Below, in pieces: positions 1-7,712 of a DNA stretch of 25,819 bases. The notes below the pieces were generated by a model. The model was not told where the DNA came from, ran no database searches, and saw only the letters and a list, made by a program, of their open reading frames with translations. Origin of the DNA: Desulfurococcales archaeon (lineage in GTDB: Archaea > Thermoproteota > Thermoprotei_A > Sulfolobales > NBVN01); contig JAGGUC010000160.1 of assembly GCA_021158735.1 (NCBI GenBank), forward strand, positions 1-25,819, written 5' to 3'. The first letter of the stretch is position 1. Each line of letters opens with the position of its first letter. The position numbers and the translations under genes are program-made.

Positions 1-509
1 CCGATACACCGGACTTCTGGAGAAGAGAGGGCTCTAAGTACCCATCACATGGTGAGATATTTACAGGCGAGCCTGCGTATTTTCACCACATCATGACAGC
101 TGTCAACATGCTGTTTGATGAGCTTGGCCTAAGGCCGAGTGACTTTGACTACGCAGTCTTTCATCAACCTAACGGTAAGTTCCCTCTTCAAGTAGGTAGG
201 AAGCTGGGCTTTCCAAAAGAGAAAATAATACCGGGTATAGTAACTCCTTGGATAGGGAATACCTACAATGGCTCAGCACTAATAGGATTAGCTAGGGTTT
301 TGGAACAAGCTAAACCTGGTGAGAGGATTTTGGTGGCTACGTTCGGTAGCGGTGCAGGCAGTGACGCCTTTAGCATCGTAGTTAGGGATGGTATTGAAGA
401 GAAGGCTGAGAAGGGACCTAGAGTTGATGACTTTCTTAAAAGGAAAAAGTATGTAAGTTACTCACACTACGCTAAGTCTAGGAGGCTACATATACGCAAT
501 ATAGGGTGA
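1..509 (+). CDS. Hydroxymethylglutaryl-CoA synthase, C-terminal part (5' end outside window)
   Basis: Condenses acetyl-CoA with acetoacetyl-CoA to give HMG-CoA, the precursor of mevalonate and archaeal isoprenoid lipids. The frame is open from position 3 to the stop at 507-509, giving 168 visible residues of a family usually near 350. The fragment opens with the archaeal signature DTPDFWRREG and GEPAYFHH. It continues with FHQPNGKFP, which carries the catalytic histidine, then GNTYNGSALIGL and a C-terminal FGSGAGSDAF glycine-rich loop. The catalytic cysteine would lie upstream of the window. The stop overlaps the next gene's GTG by 4 bases, so translation is probably coupled. In methanogens the homologue forms a complex with the thiolase and DUF35 protein encoded next, and that arrangement is present here. 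The family call is secure. Confidence 0.96.
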   Translation, partial: DTPDFWRREGSKYPSHGEIFTGEPAYFHHIMTAVNMLFDELGLRPSDFDYAVFHQPNGKFPLQVGRKLGFPKEKIIPGIVTPWIGNTYNGSALIGLARVLEQAKPGERILVATFGSGAGSDAFSIVVRDGIEEKAEKGPRVDDFLKRKKYVSYSHYAKSRRLHIRNIG

Positions 510-1645
510 AGGAATTGAGGAGAGTCTACGTAATAGGTTCAGCATTAACTAAAGTTGGAAGGCATTTCAATAAAGGATACAAGGAACTAGCAAGTGAGGT
601 GATAGATAAAGCCATTAATGAATCAGGTCTTGAGTCAGTAGACTTGGTTATAGTGGCTAACATGCTTTCCGACAGTATATTGGATCAGCTAGACATATCA
701 ACGATCCTAATGCAAAACTTAGGTATGACTAAAGTAAAGGTATTGCGTGTAGAGACAGGTGAGTCTAGCGGACTCGCCGCACTGGAAGTAGCATGGACTG
801 CCATTAAGTCAGAAGCGGCTGAAAACGTTCTTGTTATAGGAGTCGAGAAAGCCACTGAGTATCCAACTTATAAGATAAATAAAGTATACAGTAAGGTGCT
901 GGACTATGAGACCGAGACTATACGGAATATAACTCCTCCAGACTACGCTGCATTAATCATGAAGGCGTACCTGAGGAAGTACGGGCTCAAAAGGGAAGAC
1001 ATTGTTGAGTGGCCTATTAAAATGCATGAGAACGCCAGTAGGAATCCTTATGCGCAATTAAACTTCAAAGTAAACCATGAAAAAGTACTTAATAGTATGA
1101 TCATATCTGACCCGATACGCCTACTAGATACCTTCCCGATAGGTGATGGGGCAGCTGCGATAGTGCTTACTTCAAGCAAAGAATCAGGGCGCTCGAAGGC
1201 GGAGCCCGTTGAGCTAGTATACACAAGCTCAGCTGTTTCTATTCAAGTTCACCTACGGGATGACCTGACTAAGTTACCAGCAACAGCTGAAGTAGTATCC
1301 GATCTTAGAATGAAGTTTAATGAAAAAATAATTAATGAGGCAGCTATAGAGCTACATGATAGCTACAGTATTTACGCGTACTTACTGATCGAAGAACTCG
1401 GCTTAGCTGCTAGAGGTGAGGCACCGGAGGTTGTTAACGAGCTTGAATTTATTAACGTGAGTGGGGGCCTTAAGGCACGCGGCCACCCGCTCGGCGCCAC
1501 TGGAGTCTACCAAGTGGCTGAACTACATAAGCTGATGACCAGTGGTTTAGCTGGTAGGAGATTTGATGGGAAATATGCTATAGCTCACTCTATGTCGGGA
1601 CCGGACTACAACGCCAGGGTTGCTTTGCTACAGAGAGTTATTTAA
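506..1645 (+). CDS. Thiolase-superfamily protein (archaeal acetyl-CoA acetyltransferase type), nucleophilic Cys apparently missing
   Basis: 379-residue thiolase homologue in the position of the acetoacetyl-CoA thiolase of the archaeal mevalonate operon. Seen: a nucleophile-loop region RVETGESSG (81-89), ELHDSYS with His284, GGLKARGHPLGATG with His327, and a C-terminal AIAHSMSG with His361. Related archaeal thiolases read roughly RVEAACASG at the first site, so the acylated cysteine aligns with Glu86 here and no cysteine lies nearby. The GTG start overlaps the HMG-CoA synthase stop by 4 bases, and the DUF35 gene follows after 10 bases. Family knowledge: thiolase, HMG-CoA synthase and DUF35 can form a substrate-channelling complex. 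Inference: this subunit may be structural, may use another chemistry, or may rely on a paralogue elsewhere. Fold assignment is strong; activity is uncertain. Confidence 0.9.
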   Translation: MKELRRVYVIGSALTKVGRHFNKGYKELASEVIDKAINESGLESVDLVIVANMLSDSILDQLDISTILMQNLGMTKVKVLRVETGESSGLAALEVAWTAIKSEAAENVLVIGVEKATEYPTYKINKVYSKVLDYETETIRNITPPDYAALIMKAYLRKYGLKREDIVEWPIKMHENASRNPYAQLNFKVNHEKVLNSMIISDPIRLLDTFPIGDGAAAIVLTSSKESGRSKAEPVELVYTSSAVSIQVHLRDDLTKLPATAEVVSDLRMKFNEKIINEAAIELHDSYSIYAYLLIEELGLAARGEAPEVVNELEFINVSGGLKARGHPLGATGVYQVAELHKLMTSGLAGRRFDGKYAIAHSMSGPDYNARVALLQRVI

Positions 1646-1655
1646 GGGTGATTGT

Positions 1656-2063
1656 ATGAGGTACTCAATACCTAAGTTCTGGAGAAGAAGAGGAGGATAT
1701 TATCAAATATTACTAACTAGGTGTAGAGCATGCGGTAGAATAGCGTACTTTACGTACGTTAAGTGTCCTTACTGCGGGTCAGGCGATGTCGAGTTAATAA
1801 GGTCAAGTGGCAGGGGTGTTGTAGAGGAATACACCATAAGTTACTATAGGATCGAAGGGGCTGAGGAATATCTGCCGAGAATAATAGCATTAATTAAACT
1901 GAGTGAAGGGGTTAGGGTTGCTGGTGAGCTGGTTGACGTCGACCCATCAGAGGTTAGTGAGGGTATGGAAGTAGAGGCAGTGCTGAGGATTTTATCAAGT
2001 GATGACCCGCATGGGCTAATATACTATGGACTTAAGTTTACACCCATCATCAAGGATAGTTAG
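1656..2063 (+). CDS. DUF35 zinc-ribbon / OB-fold protein of the HMG-CoA synthase-thiolase complex
   Basis: 135 residues. The N-terminal half has a rubredoxin-like zinc ribbon, C23-x2-C26 and C37-x2-C40, followed by a beta-rich OB-fold segment (GRGVVEEYTISYYR, then RVAGELVDVDPSEV). In archaea this family binds CoA moieties and bridges thiolase and HMG-CoA synthase. I chose ATG at 1656: it is preceded by AAGGGTGAT, a good match to the archaeal ribosome-binding sequence, and sits 10 bases after the thiolase stop. A TTG 36 bases upstream would extend the frame into the thiolase gene without adding family-like sequence. It is the third gene of a co-directional operon with the two preceding genes. 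Confidence 0.93.
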   Translation: MRYSIPKFWRRRGGYYQILLTRCRACGRIAYFTYVKCPYCGSGDVELIRSSGRGVVEEYTISYYRIEGAEEYLPRIIALIKLSEGVRVAGELVDVDPSEVSEGMEVEAVLRILSSDDPHGLIYYGLKFTPIIKDS

Positions 2064-2076
2064 GAGTGAATAAAAC

Positions 2077-2088
2077 AATTTAAACTTA
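2077..2088 (+). promoter_or_regulatory. BoxA (TATA) promoter element upstream of the aminotransferase gene
   Basis: AATTTAAACTTA is an archaeal BoxA-like sequence. Transcription would start roughly 26 bases from its centre, near 2108, just before the GTG at 2117, so the transcript would have almost no leader. No ribosome-binding sequence is seen before the GTG, which fits. Position-based inference only. Confidence 0.45.
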
Positions 2089-2116
2089 CTTACACGACAA
2101 ACAAAAATATTATCTG

Positions 2117-3361
2117 GTGCCCTTTATTGTAACGGGTGCATACACCCTGATAAATTACCAAGAGTTCCTAGCTCAGAGAACTGAATTAATGAGAGCTTCG
2201 GAAATAAGAGAGATCCTTAAAATAACTGAAGGTAAGAAGATCATTAGCTTAGCTGGAGGGCTTCCAGACCCTCAGGTCTTTCCTAAAAGTGAGTTAGCTG
2301 AGGTGACTAGAGAAATAATTAAAGAGAAGGGTGATAAAGCGCTTCAGTATTCACCAACGAAAGGAGTAGCTGACCTACGTGATGCCTTACTGAATTACAT
2401 GAAGAAACACGGTATTTCTGTTGGTAGTGACGACGACATCATTATAACTACAGGTTCACAGCAGGCCCTGGACATCATTGGCAGGGTACTAATTAACCCT
2501 CAAGACATAGTCGTTGTTGAACTACCTACCTATTTAGCGGCTCTGAATGCGTTTAGACTTTATAGGCCCTCATTGGTTGGGGTGCCAATAGATGACGATG
2601 GAATGAAGACTGATGTTCTTGAGGAGAAGATCAGAAAATTAGCCGAAGAAGGTAAGAAAGTGAAGCTGATCTACACAATACCCGTTGCTCACAACCCAGC
2701 TGGAGTTACTTTAAGTATAGAGCGTAAAAAACACTTGCTGGAAATAGCCTCAGAACATGACATATTAGTGATTGAGGACGACCCCTATTCACACTTTGTG
2801 TATGAAGAGAATGTCGATGTCACACCACTTAAGACTCTGGACAGAGAAGGCAGAGTAATATACCTCAGTACCCTGAGTAAGATATTAGCACCGGGATTAA
2901 GAATAGGATGGATCGCAGGCAATAAAGAACTGGTAGAGGCATTTGAAAGAGCTAAACAGAGCTTAGATCTACATACGTCAACACTGTGTCAATACGTAGC
3001 TGCTGAGGCCATCAAGAAGGGTCTTGTAGACAGAACAGTTGAGAAAGCTAAAGTCGTATATAGAGAAAAAAGGAATGTAATGCTTTCATCCCTAGATAAA
3101 TACATGGTAAAGGGTGCGTGGTGGTCTAAACCCATAGGCGGACTCTTCCTAATGCTTCGACTACCTAGCGATAAAGTAGACACTAAGGAACTCCTGCCTG
3201 AGGCCGTACAGTCCGGTGTAGCATACGTGCCTGGAGCAGCTTTTTATGCTGATGGCTCAGGCAGGAACACTATGAGGCTTAACTTCAGTTTCCCCAAGCC
3301 TAAGGAAATAGAGGCAGGGATCAGAATTCTGTCTGAATTAATAAGGAAGAAGCTGAGCTAG
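2117..3361 (+). CDS. PLP-dependent aminotransferase, class I/II (LysN / 2-aminoadipate aminotransferase-like)
   Basis: 414 residues, fold type I. Seen: ISLAGGLPDP (43-52) near the substrate pocket, TTGSQQALD (111-119), the HNPAG loop with Asn193, the DDPY segment (221-224) with the PLP-ring aspartate, and STLSKILAPGLRIGW with PLP-binding Lys255 and phosphate-binding Arg262. This resembles archaeal and Thermus LysN and other broad-specificity aminotransferases acting on 2-aminoadipate, branched-chain or aromatic amino acids. The exact substrate cannot be read from sequence. The GTG at 2117 is the first usable start and matches a BoxA about 30 bases upstream. The conserved N-terminal helix (FLAQRTELMRASEIREIL) begins about 17 residues in, so a slightly later start is possible. 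It converges with the next gene. Confidence 0.92.
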   Translation: MPFIVTGAYTLINYQEFLAQRTELMRASEIREILKITEGKKIISLAGGLPDPQVFPKSELAEVTREIIKEKGDKALQYSPTKGVADLRDALLNYMKKHGISVGSDDDIIITTGSQQALDIIGRVLINPQDIVVVELPTYLAALNAFRLYRPSLVGVPIDDDGMKTDVLEEKIRKLAEEGKKVKLIYTIPVAHNPAGVTLSIERKKHLLEIASEHDILVIEDDPYSHFVYEENVDVTPLKTLDREGRVIYLSTLSKILAPGLRIGWIAGNKELVEAFERAKQSLDLHTSTLCQYVAAEAIKKGLVDRTVEKAKVVYREKRNVMLSSLDKYMVKGAWWSKPIGGLFLMLRLPSDKVDTKELLPEAVQSGVAYVPGAAFYADGSGRNTMRLNFSFPKPKEIEAGIRILSELIRKKLS

Positions 3362-3380
3362 AAATATATGAGGTCGAAAT

Positions 3381-3394
3381 TATTATTTTTTTAT
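3381..3394. terminator. Possible T-run terminator between convergent genes
   Basis: TATTATTTTTTTAT lies just after the aminotransferase stop and has seven consecutive T on the plus strand (3386-3392). Archaeal transcripts often end at such runs without a hairpin. For the minus-strand neighbour the run reads as A, so it serves only the plus-strand transcript. Weak, composition-based call. Confidence 0.3.
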
Positions 3395-4278
3395 GACTCT
3401 TTTTCCATTGTATACACTATACGGCCGTAGTACCTAACTAGAACGGGTATTTCATCTAGGTGCTTCAATATAGCGTAAGCATTTTTCCTCAGCTTGTCAG
3501 GTATTTCACTAAGGGCAGTCTTCCCCACTGATATATTCCCTAGTTGAGGTCTTACTACGTGGAAATTCCGTGGGAAGCCAGAGTAGCTCAGAAGCACTTT
3601 AGGTTGCGTAGGCGGAAAGACCAGTACTCCATCCTCATTAAGAACTTTTAATACTTGAAGAGTTGAATAGATGCTCAATGGCTCAACGACCACTACATCA
3701 TATTTATTAGCTACATTATCAAGCATCATTACATCAACACCCAGTGAAGCTATATCGTCATATAGTGCCCTCTCAATACATGCAACAGTAACCTCACACT
3801 CATTCTTTAGGTACCGAGCTGTTACATATCCGCTGAATCCGCACCCAACCACAAGTGTTCTCTTACCTCTGGCAACCTGTAGTACGTCATCTAAGAAAGA
3901 AAACTCAATCCATAAGGAAAGCTCCGGTCTTAAGTCATTCTTACTCACCTTCACCAGGCATTCCTTAGGGAGTGCAGCATATTCAGCTAGTAGGCCGTCG
4001 TAGTCTATTCCAACAATACCGTCCCTGCAGTACGGTATGACCGCGTACACCTCACCTGGTCTAATGTTGTCTGCTTCGACACCCGACTCGATCACTCTGA
4101 TCACACCTAGGCTGCCAGCAACCCTGTTAGGCTCTATCGGATGTAGCCCAAGCATTATAGACCTATCTATCGGACCGAACATTCCATAGAGTACTTTTCC
4201 TAAAACCCAGTTCTTAGGTACAGGAGGAACTGGTACCTCCTTGGGCGTCACATTTTGCTCCCAAACAAGAGCCCTCAC
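3391..4278 (-). CDS. MDR-superfamily (alcohol dehydrogenase-like) protein without zinc ligands
   Basis: 295 residues, short for this superfamily (about 340). The N-terminal GroES-like part has MRALVWEQ..., but the usual CGTD zinc-cysteine motif is replaced by GMFGPIDRS and the GHE motif by VAGSLGVIRV. A Rossmann segment follows with LVVGCGFSGYVTARYL, the nucleotide-binding glycine loop, and a DVVVVEPLSIYSTLQVL strand-helix unit. It may be a zinc-independent NAD(P)H oxidoreductase or a non-catalytic binding relative. Substrate is unknown. Start is GTG with GGGAGGT three bases upstream, unusually close. It is divergent from the next gene and appears to share a BoxA with it (4312-4324). Confidence 0.75.
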   Translation of the reverse strand: MRALVWEQNVTPKEVPVPPVPKNWVLGKVLYGMFGPIDRSIMLGLHPIEPNRVAGSLGVIRVIESGVEADNIRPGEVYAVIPYCRDGIVGIDYDGLLAEYAALPKECLVKVSKNDLRPELSLWIEFSFLDDVLQVARGKRTLVVGCGFSGYVTARYLKNECEVTVACIERALYDDIASLGVDVMMLDNVANKYDVVVVEPLSIYSTLQVLKVLNEDGVLVFPPTQPKVLLSYSGFPRNFHVVRPQLGNISVGKTALSEIPDKLRKNAYAILKHLDEIPVLVRYYGRIVYTMEKES

Positions 4279-4311
4279 AAACCTCCCTAGATACTATATT
4301 AGCTCTCTGAT

Positions 4312-4324
4312 AAAATACTTAAAG
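4312..4324. promoter_or_regulatory. Shared, near-symmetric BoxA for a divergent gene pair
   Basis: AAAATACTTAAAG reads CTTTAAGTATTTT on the other strand, so a TATA-like box is present in both directions. Adding about 26 bases each way puts starts near 4343 (plus) and 4291 (minus), fitting the plus-strand start near 4339 and the minus-strand GTG at 4278. Inferred from position and similarity to other boxes in this window (7673, 19662). Confidence 0.4.
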
Positions 4325-4338
4325 TGGGTATTTCAGGT

Positions 4339-4704
4339 GTGGAAGAAGAAAGGCCTATGCTGGCTACAGGAAAAATAGTACAGGACTACAGACCGCTAAT
4401 TAAGTACTTAGAGTTAATCAGTGAAGATGAGAGAACTAAGGTCTTACCCAGGAGCTCGGATATTGAGATGGTGCGCGCGCTTGTCGAGCAGGGTTATGTA
4501 ACGCTAGAGGAAATACTCGGTCAGGTTATTCAAGTAGTAAAGGACAGGTTTGACCCGGCTCTATCATGTAGGGTTATTGAAGAAGTACTGGGGCTTGAAC
4601 TCGAAGAGAATGAAGCAGTTAATTACTTAGCAAAGCTATTGGCAGGATGGATAATTGAAATTGCCGAACGATTGGGAGTCATTAACCTTAAGGCAGGTTG
4701 GTGA
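4339..4704 (+). CDS. Hypothetical acidic helical protein
   Basis: Not recognised. About 121 residues, predicted almost entirely alpha-helical and acidic, with no cysteine cluster, membrane segment or nucleotide-binding motif (YRPLIKYLELISEDER, DIEMVRALVEQGYVTLEEILGQV, then KLLAGWIIEIAERLGV). The MVRALVEQGYVTLEEIL stretch could form a small helix-turn-helix-like bundle, but that is only suggestive. Start is ambiguous: GTG at 4324 lies inside the BoxA and is unlikely; GTG at 4339 fits a leaderless start; ATG at 4357 is also possible. It is transcribed alone, divergent from the MDR gene, and converges with another unknown gene. Confidence 0.6.
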   Translation: MEEERPMLATGKIVQDYRPLIKYLELISEDERTKVLPRSSDIEMVRALVEQGYVTLEEILGQVIQVVKDRFDPALSCRVIEEVLGLELEENEAVNYLAKLLAGWIIEIAERLGVINLKAGW

Positions 4705-4747
4705 AGCAGTGCTTCAGCAATAGATCTACCTGTTTTTGAGTAGGTCT
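4703..4747 (+). repeat. Two inverted repeats (possible hairpin terminator) after the 4339 gene
   Basis: Two dyads follow one another. GAAGC-agt-GCTTC (4703-4715) overlaps the stop codon. AGATCTAC (4722-4729) pairs with GTAGGTCT (4740-4747), an 8-base stem with one G-U pair and a 10-base loop containing TTTTT. They lie in the 69-base gap between convergent genes, so they may mark transcript ends or stabilise a 3' end. Function inferred. Confidence 0.35.
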
Positions 4748-4773
4748 GCAATTCGTGCTTAATATAAGGTTAA

Positions 4774-5502
4774 CTAAATCTTAATTACGCCGGAAGCTAC
4801 CATCGCTTTGAGTAGATTAAGTGATACCTCACTGCTTATGTTGCTTAATTGCTCACCATTAAGTATAACCTTTATCTCTCTTACTGAACCTCCTCGTTTA
4901 ATTATCATGAACTTTAACTTGTTATCGGAAAGTATCTTAGTTAGCTCCTCTCCACTAATTACTCCTGTACTTAATCCCTGGCCTAGGAGTATTAGAGCTC
5001 GTTCCATCCCCTCCCGACATAGGGGCTCCTTCAATGCTTTAGAAATAAAGGTATGGAGAAAACTCCTGCTTACAGTGGGCAACTTACTTACAAGGTCACC
5101 TAGTACGACTACATCAATACATTCTAGGCCCTCCATTAAGCTACTTAAAACCTCCTCCGGCACCTCATACCCGTTTCTAATTATAAAGTCCATGACCTTA
5201 CGCTTCCCCACGAGGAGTTCAACAGCCTTCAAAAGAATTTCCCTGTATGTCTTCGGCAAGTCATTAAGTAACTTAACTACGGCATCCAGGGTTTTGTCAG
5301 GTGACTTGCTCACTGACATTCCAATAACATTCATTAGAGAGAGCATGTTTTTTGTTCTGCTAACATAAAATACAGCCCTCCTAATCATCATGTACAGAGT
5401 CTTCGGGTTCTTGCTGACGTACTCAGTGCACTTACTAAGCTTATTTAAGTCGCTGAATACCTCATCGGACACGCACTTTCTACTCCTAAATAAGTTTAGC
5501 AT
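4774..5502 (-). CDS. Hypothetical helical-repeat-like protein
   Basis: Not recognised. About 242 residues, almost all helix, with repeating amphipathic helix pairs reminiscent of HEAT/ARM-type solenoids (MMIRRAVFYVSRTKNML, TLDAVVKLLNDLP, REILLKAVELLVGKRK, EVLSSLMEGLECIDVVVLGDLVSKLP cover the middle). No catalytic motif or membrane segment is evident. The conserved-looking lysine/arginine richness suggests a cytoplasmic scaffold or nucleic-acid contact, but this is a guess. I chose ATG at 5502, preceded by GGTGGG at good spacing; a GTG 24 bases upstream would add eight residues. It is upstream-facing to the radical SAM gene stop by about 100 bases and may be a separate transcript. Confidence 0.6.
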   Translation of the reverse strand: MLNLFRSRKCVSDEVFSDLNKLSKCTEYVSKNPKTLYMMIRRAVFYVSRTKNMLSLMNVIGMSVSKSPDKTLDAVVKLLNDLPKTYREILLKAVELLVGKRKVMDFIIRNGYEVPEEVLSSLMEGLECIDVVVLGDLVSKLPTVSRSFLHTFISKALKEPLCREGMERALILLGQGLSTGVISGEELTKILSDNKLKFMIIKRGGSVREIKVILNGEQLSNISSEVSLNLLKAMVASGVIKI

Positions 5503-5602
5503 TAGCCCACCATTGCAGTACTCCACGTATGTTTACTTTAAAAAACGGAGTCACATCAGTGTGAAATACCGCATAAGTACCTCTCAGGCATCTTAGAGTA
5601 AC

Positions 5603-7189
5603 TCAGCGAGTATGCCCAGAAATTATTTGAAGGAATGCTGATGCCTCACTTTCAATAACGTCCTCAAGCCCTAAAACAACTTTATTCCATGAGAATTCAT
5701 AATTTAAGTTCTTGTACTTAAAAACATATGAAAAGTCGTAGTCAACTTCCCTAATTACTGTTTTGAGAGATGCTAATCCCCCGCCTTTCAGTGCCCAAGT
5801 CACCAATAACTTACTGATGTCCCTGCCAGCAAGTCCTATAAGTGCTTGTGCGAATGCCCACCTCCAACCATAAACGTTAACTCTAACCCCTAGTGGGTTC
5901 AGTGTGTTTCTTAAGAAGGTAATTTTTTGTTCATATTCACTCTTACTAATTAACGGGAAGTACTGGAACGGTGTATGTGCCTTCGGTATTAGTGGGTTAA
6001 TAGTCACTCTGATTTGCTCTCTCCTAGCTGGCCTGGCACGTGATATCATGTTGCGTATGAATTCAACTATTTTCTCTTCGGGACGTTCCTCACCTGGTAT
6101 GCCAAGCATAAAGTACAGTTTAAGGTTAAGCTTTTTCTCTATAACGTATGTGCAAAGATCCAAAAGATCTTCTAATTTAAAGCACTTATGAAGTCTGCAC
6201 GACAGTTCTGGACATGGTGTTTCAGGTGCTACTGTCACCGTTCTCTGTCCTCCCAAGGCGATCAGGTCTATCTTTTTTCTGCTCAATGTATCGAATCTTA
6301 CTGATGGGAGGGAAAAACCGTAATTATTGCTATGAAGCCACTCAAGCAACTCAACGGAATTAGGGTGGTCGAAGAAAGAAAGTGAGTAAAGTACAGTCCT
6401 GCGTACTCTAAGATTTGATGTGCCCTCTTCAATAAGTCTCTTCAACTTACTCATGCTCCTATGGCGTGGCGGGTAAGAAATATAGGACTCCAAGCAGAAT
6501 GGGCACAGCCACTTACACCCTCTCGAGGACTCTACATAAAACCCATCACCATATACTGGCCGAATAGTTTCCGGCCTTATCTGGTACGTAGGAAAGAATG
6601 CATCGTCTAAATTGCTTATAATGGATTTTCTTACAACATTGCCTCCTCCGCCTCCCAAGTATATACCATCCTTGACATCACGAAGGTTCATTAGTACGCA
6701 TTGTTTATCGCCATTACAAGTCTCAATAGTATCGGCTAGTGTCTTAAGGAAAGCCTCACCGTCCCCGATGAAGATAGCGTCTACTAAGTCAATTACGGGT
6801 TCTGGATTAGCCATGAGTGCAGGCCCGCCAGCTATTAATATGGGACCTTTGACGCGCTTCTTTTTAAAAGGATTAATCCTATTATCAATTAAGAATTTTA
6901 TAAAGTTGATTATGTCCAGCTCGAAAGCCACGGTAACCAGTGCTATATCGAACCTGCTAAGAGGAAGCCCCGTCACGGCTCCTTCACATACGTTATCAAG
7001 TGTGAATCTGTCTACCAGTACCTTGTTGACGCCTAATCTATTATATATGTAGTAGTAGGCTATGTGAGTGAATAGGTTCGTTATTGATGCCTGGTACGTG
7101 CTCGGGTGAACTAAAGCCACCTTAACTACAGGGCGGCTTCTTCCCGGAATAAATACGTTATACTCATTAAATTGCCCTACACCACCCAA
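5603..7189 (-). CDS. Radical SAM protein of the B12-binding-domain type (COG1032-like Fe-S oxidoreductase)
   Basis: 528 residues. The N-terminal part (about 20-150) looks like the Rossmann-like cobalamin-binding domain of this family, with FDIALVTVAFELDI, ILIAGGPALMANPEP and the GDGE turn (142-145). I see no DxHxxG cobalamin motif, so B12 may not be bound. A radical SAM core follows: SSRGCKWLCPFCLE supplies the 4Fe-4S cysteines C225-x3-C229-x2-C232, then SAM-contact segments VTVAPETPCPELSCR and LYFMLGIPGEERPEE. Such proteins make methylthio, methyl or other radical modifications; the substrate here is unknown. The TTG at 7189 is the only start before the in-frame upstream stop. It could be co-transcribed after the zinc-finger gene (39-base gap). 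Confidence 0.88.
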   Translation of the reverse strand: MGGVGQFNEYNVFIPGRSRPVVKVALVHPSTYQASITNLFTHIAYYYIYNRLGVNKVLVDRFTLDNVCEGAVTGLPLSRFDIALVTVAFELDIINFIKFLIDNRINPFKKKRVKGPILIAGGPALMANPEPVIDLVDAIFIGDGEAFLKTLADTIETCNGDKQCVLMNLRDVKDGIYLGGGGGNVVRKSIISNLDDAFFPTYQIRPETIRPVYGDGFYVESSRGCKWLCPFCLESYISYPPRHRSMSKLKRLIEEGTSNLRVRRTVLYSLSFFDHPNSVELLEWLHSNNYGFSLPSVRFDTLSRKKIDLIALGGQRTVTVAPETPCPELSCRLHKCFKLEDLLDLCTYVIEKKLNLKLYFMLGIPGEERPEEKIVEFIRNMISRARPARREQIRVTINPLIPKAHTPFQYFPLISKSEYEQKITFLRNTLNPLGVRVNVYGWRWAFAQALIGLAGRDISKLLVTWALKGGGLASLKTVIREVDYDFSYVFKYKNLNYEFSWNKVVLGLEDVIESEASAFLQIISGHTR

Positions 7190-7228
7190 GTACTGCCCCT
7201 AAGTCTTAGGTTGTAGGCACTAATAGTA

Positions 7229-7639
7229 TTAAACTTGACTATGTCTCCTGACTTTAAGCACTATCTGCTCAACAATGCTATTAACAACGTCCCTGTGCCT
7301 TCTCCTTATATGGTGTTCAACATTCTCGCTTTTCAGGTGGGTATCACAAAGCAGGCATATGTACGTATTACCTATTCTCAAAATTATTGGATCAATGCCT
7401 AGGATGTAGGGAAGCACAGCCTTAACTACAGCAGTGGCTGCTGCGTGAGACCTTGCTTTATCAACTATTCTCTGGATATAACCCCTCACCCTAAACTTCG
7501 ATATCTTATACTTGTACCCTATCGTGCTTGGTGAGAGCCCATCAATTAGGTACTCCTTGATAGCAAGTATCGTCAGTGTGTCGCCAGCGAGTTTCTTGAT
7601 CACTAAGTATTTAGTAATTGCTGTGACAGCATCCTCCAT
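7229..7639 (-). CDS. HTH protein with C-terminal C2H2-type zinc finger (putative regulator)
   Basis: 136 residues. Residues 25-62 read as a helix-turn-helix of the sigma-70/resolvase-like kind (IKEYLIDGLSPSTIGYKYK then SKFRVRGYIQRIVDKA). Residues 93-116 carry YICLLCDTHLKSENVEHHIRRRH, cited as key residues C95-x2-C98 and His109/His110 with His115, a single C2H2 finger. Both modules bind nucleic acid in known families, so a DNA-binding regulator is the natural reading. It faces a 377-base stretch containing a strong dyad (7729-7744) and an RHH/zinc-finger operon on the other side, so it may control that interval or itself. ATG start; BoxA about 39 bases upstream. It may also be the first gene before the radical SAM gene. 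Confidence 0.72.
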   Translation of the reverse strand: MEDAVTAITKYLVIKKLAGDTLTILAIKEYLIDGLSPSTIGYKYKISKFRVRGYIQRIVDKARSHAAATAVVKAVLPYILGIDPIILRIGNTYICLLCDTHLKSENVEHHIRRRHRDVVNSIVEQIVLKVRRHSQV

Positions 7640-7672
7640 AAGTCAGTCCCTAACTAAAGTGTTGGGTGGGTC

Positions 7673-7687
7673 AAATACTTAAAAAAG
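7673..7687. promoter_or_regulatory. BoxA-like element, usable on both strands
   Basis: AAATACTTAAAAAAG closely matches the other boxes in the window. On the minus strand it lies about 39 bases before the ATG of the HTH/zinc-finger gene. On the plus strand it predicts a transcript start near 7701, just before the short reading frame at 7713. Inference from spacing. Confidence 0.4.
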
Positions 7688-7712
7688 TAAGGACATATTT
7701 GACCACTGGTGC

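Noticed and set aside
4808..5368. Long plus-strand open frame opposite the helical protein gene
   Set aside because: Serine/threonine/leucine-rich composition typical of antisense frames; no start signals.
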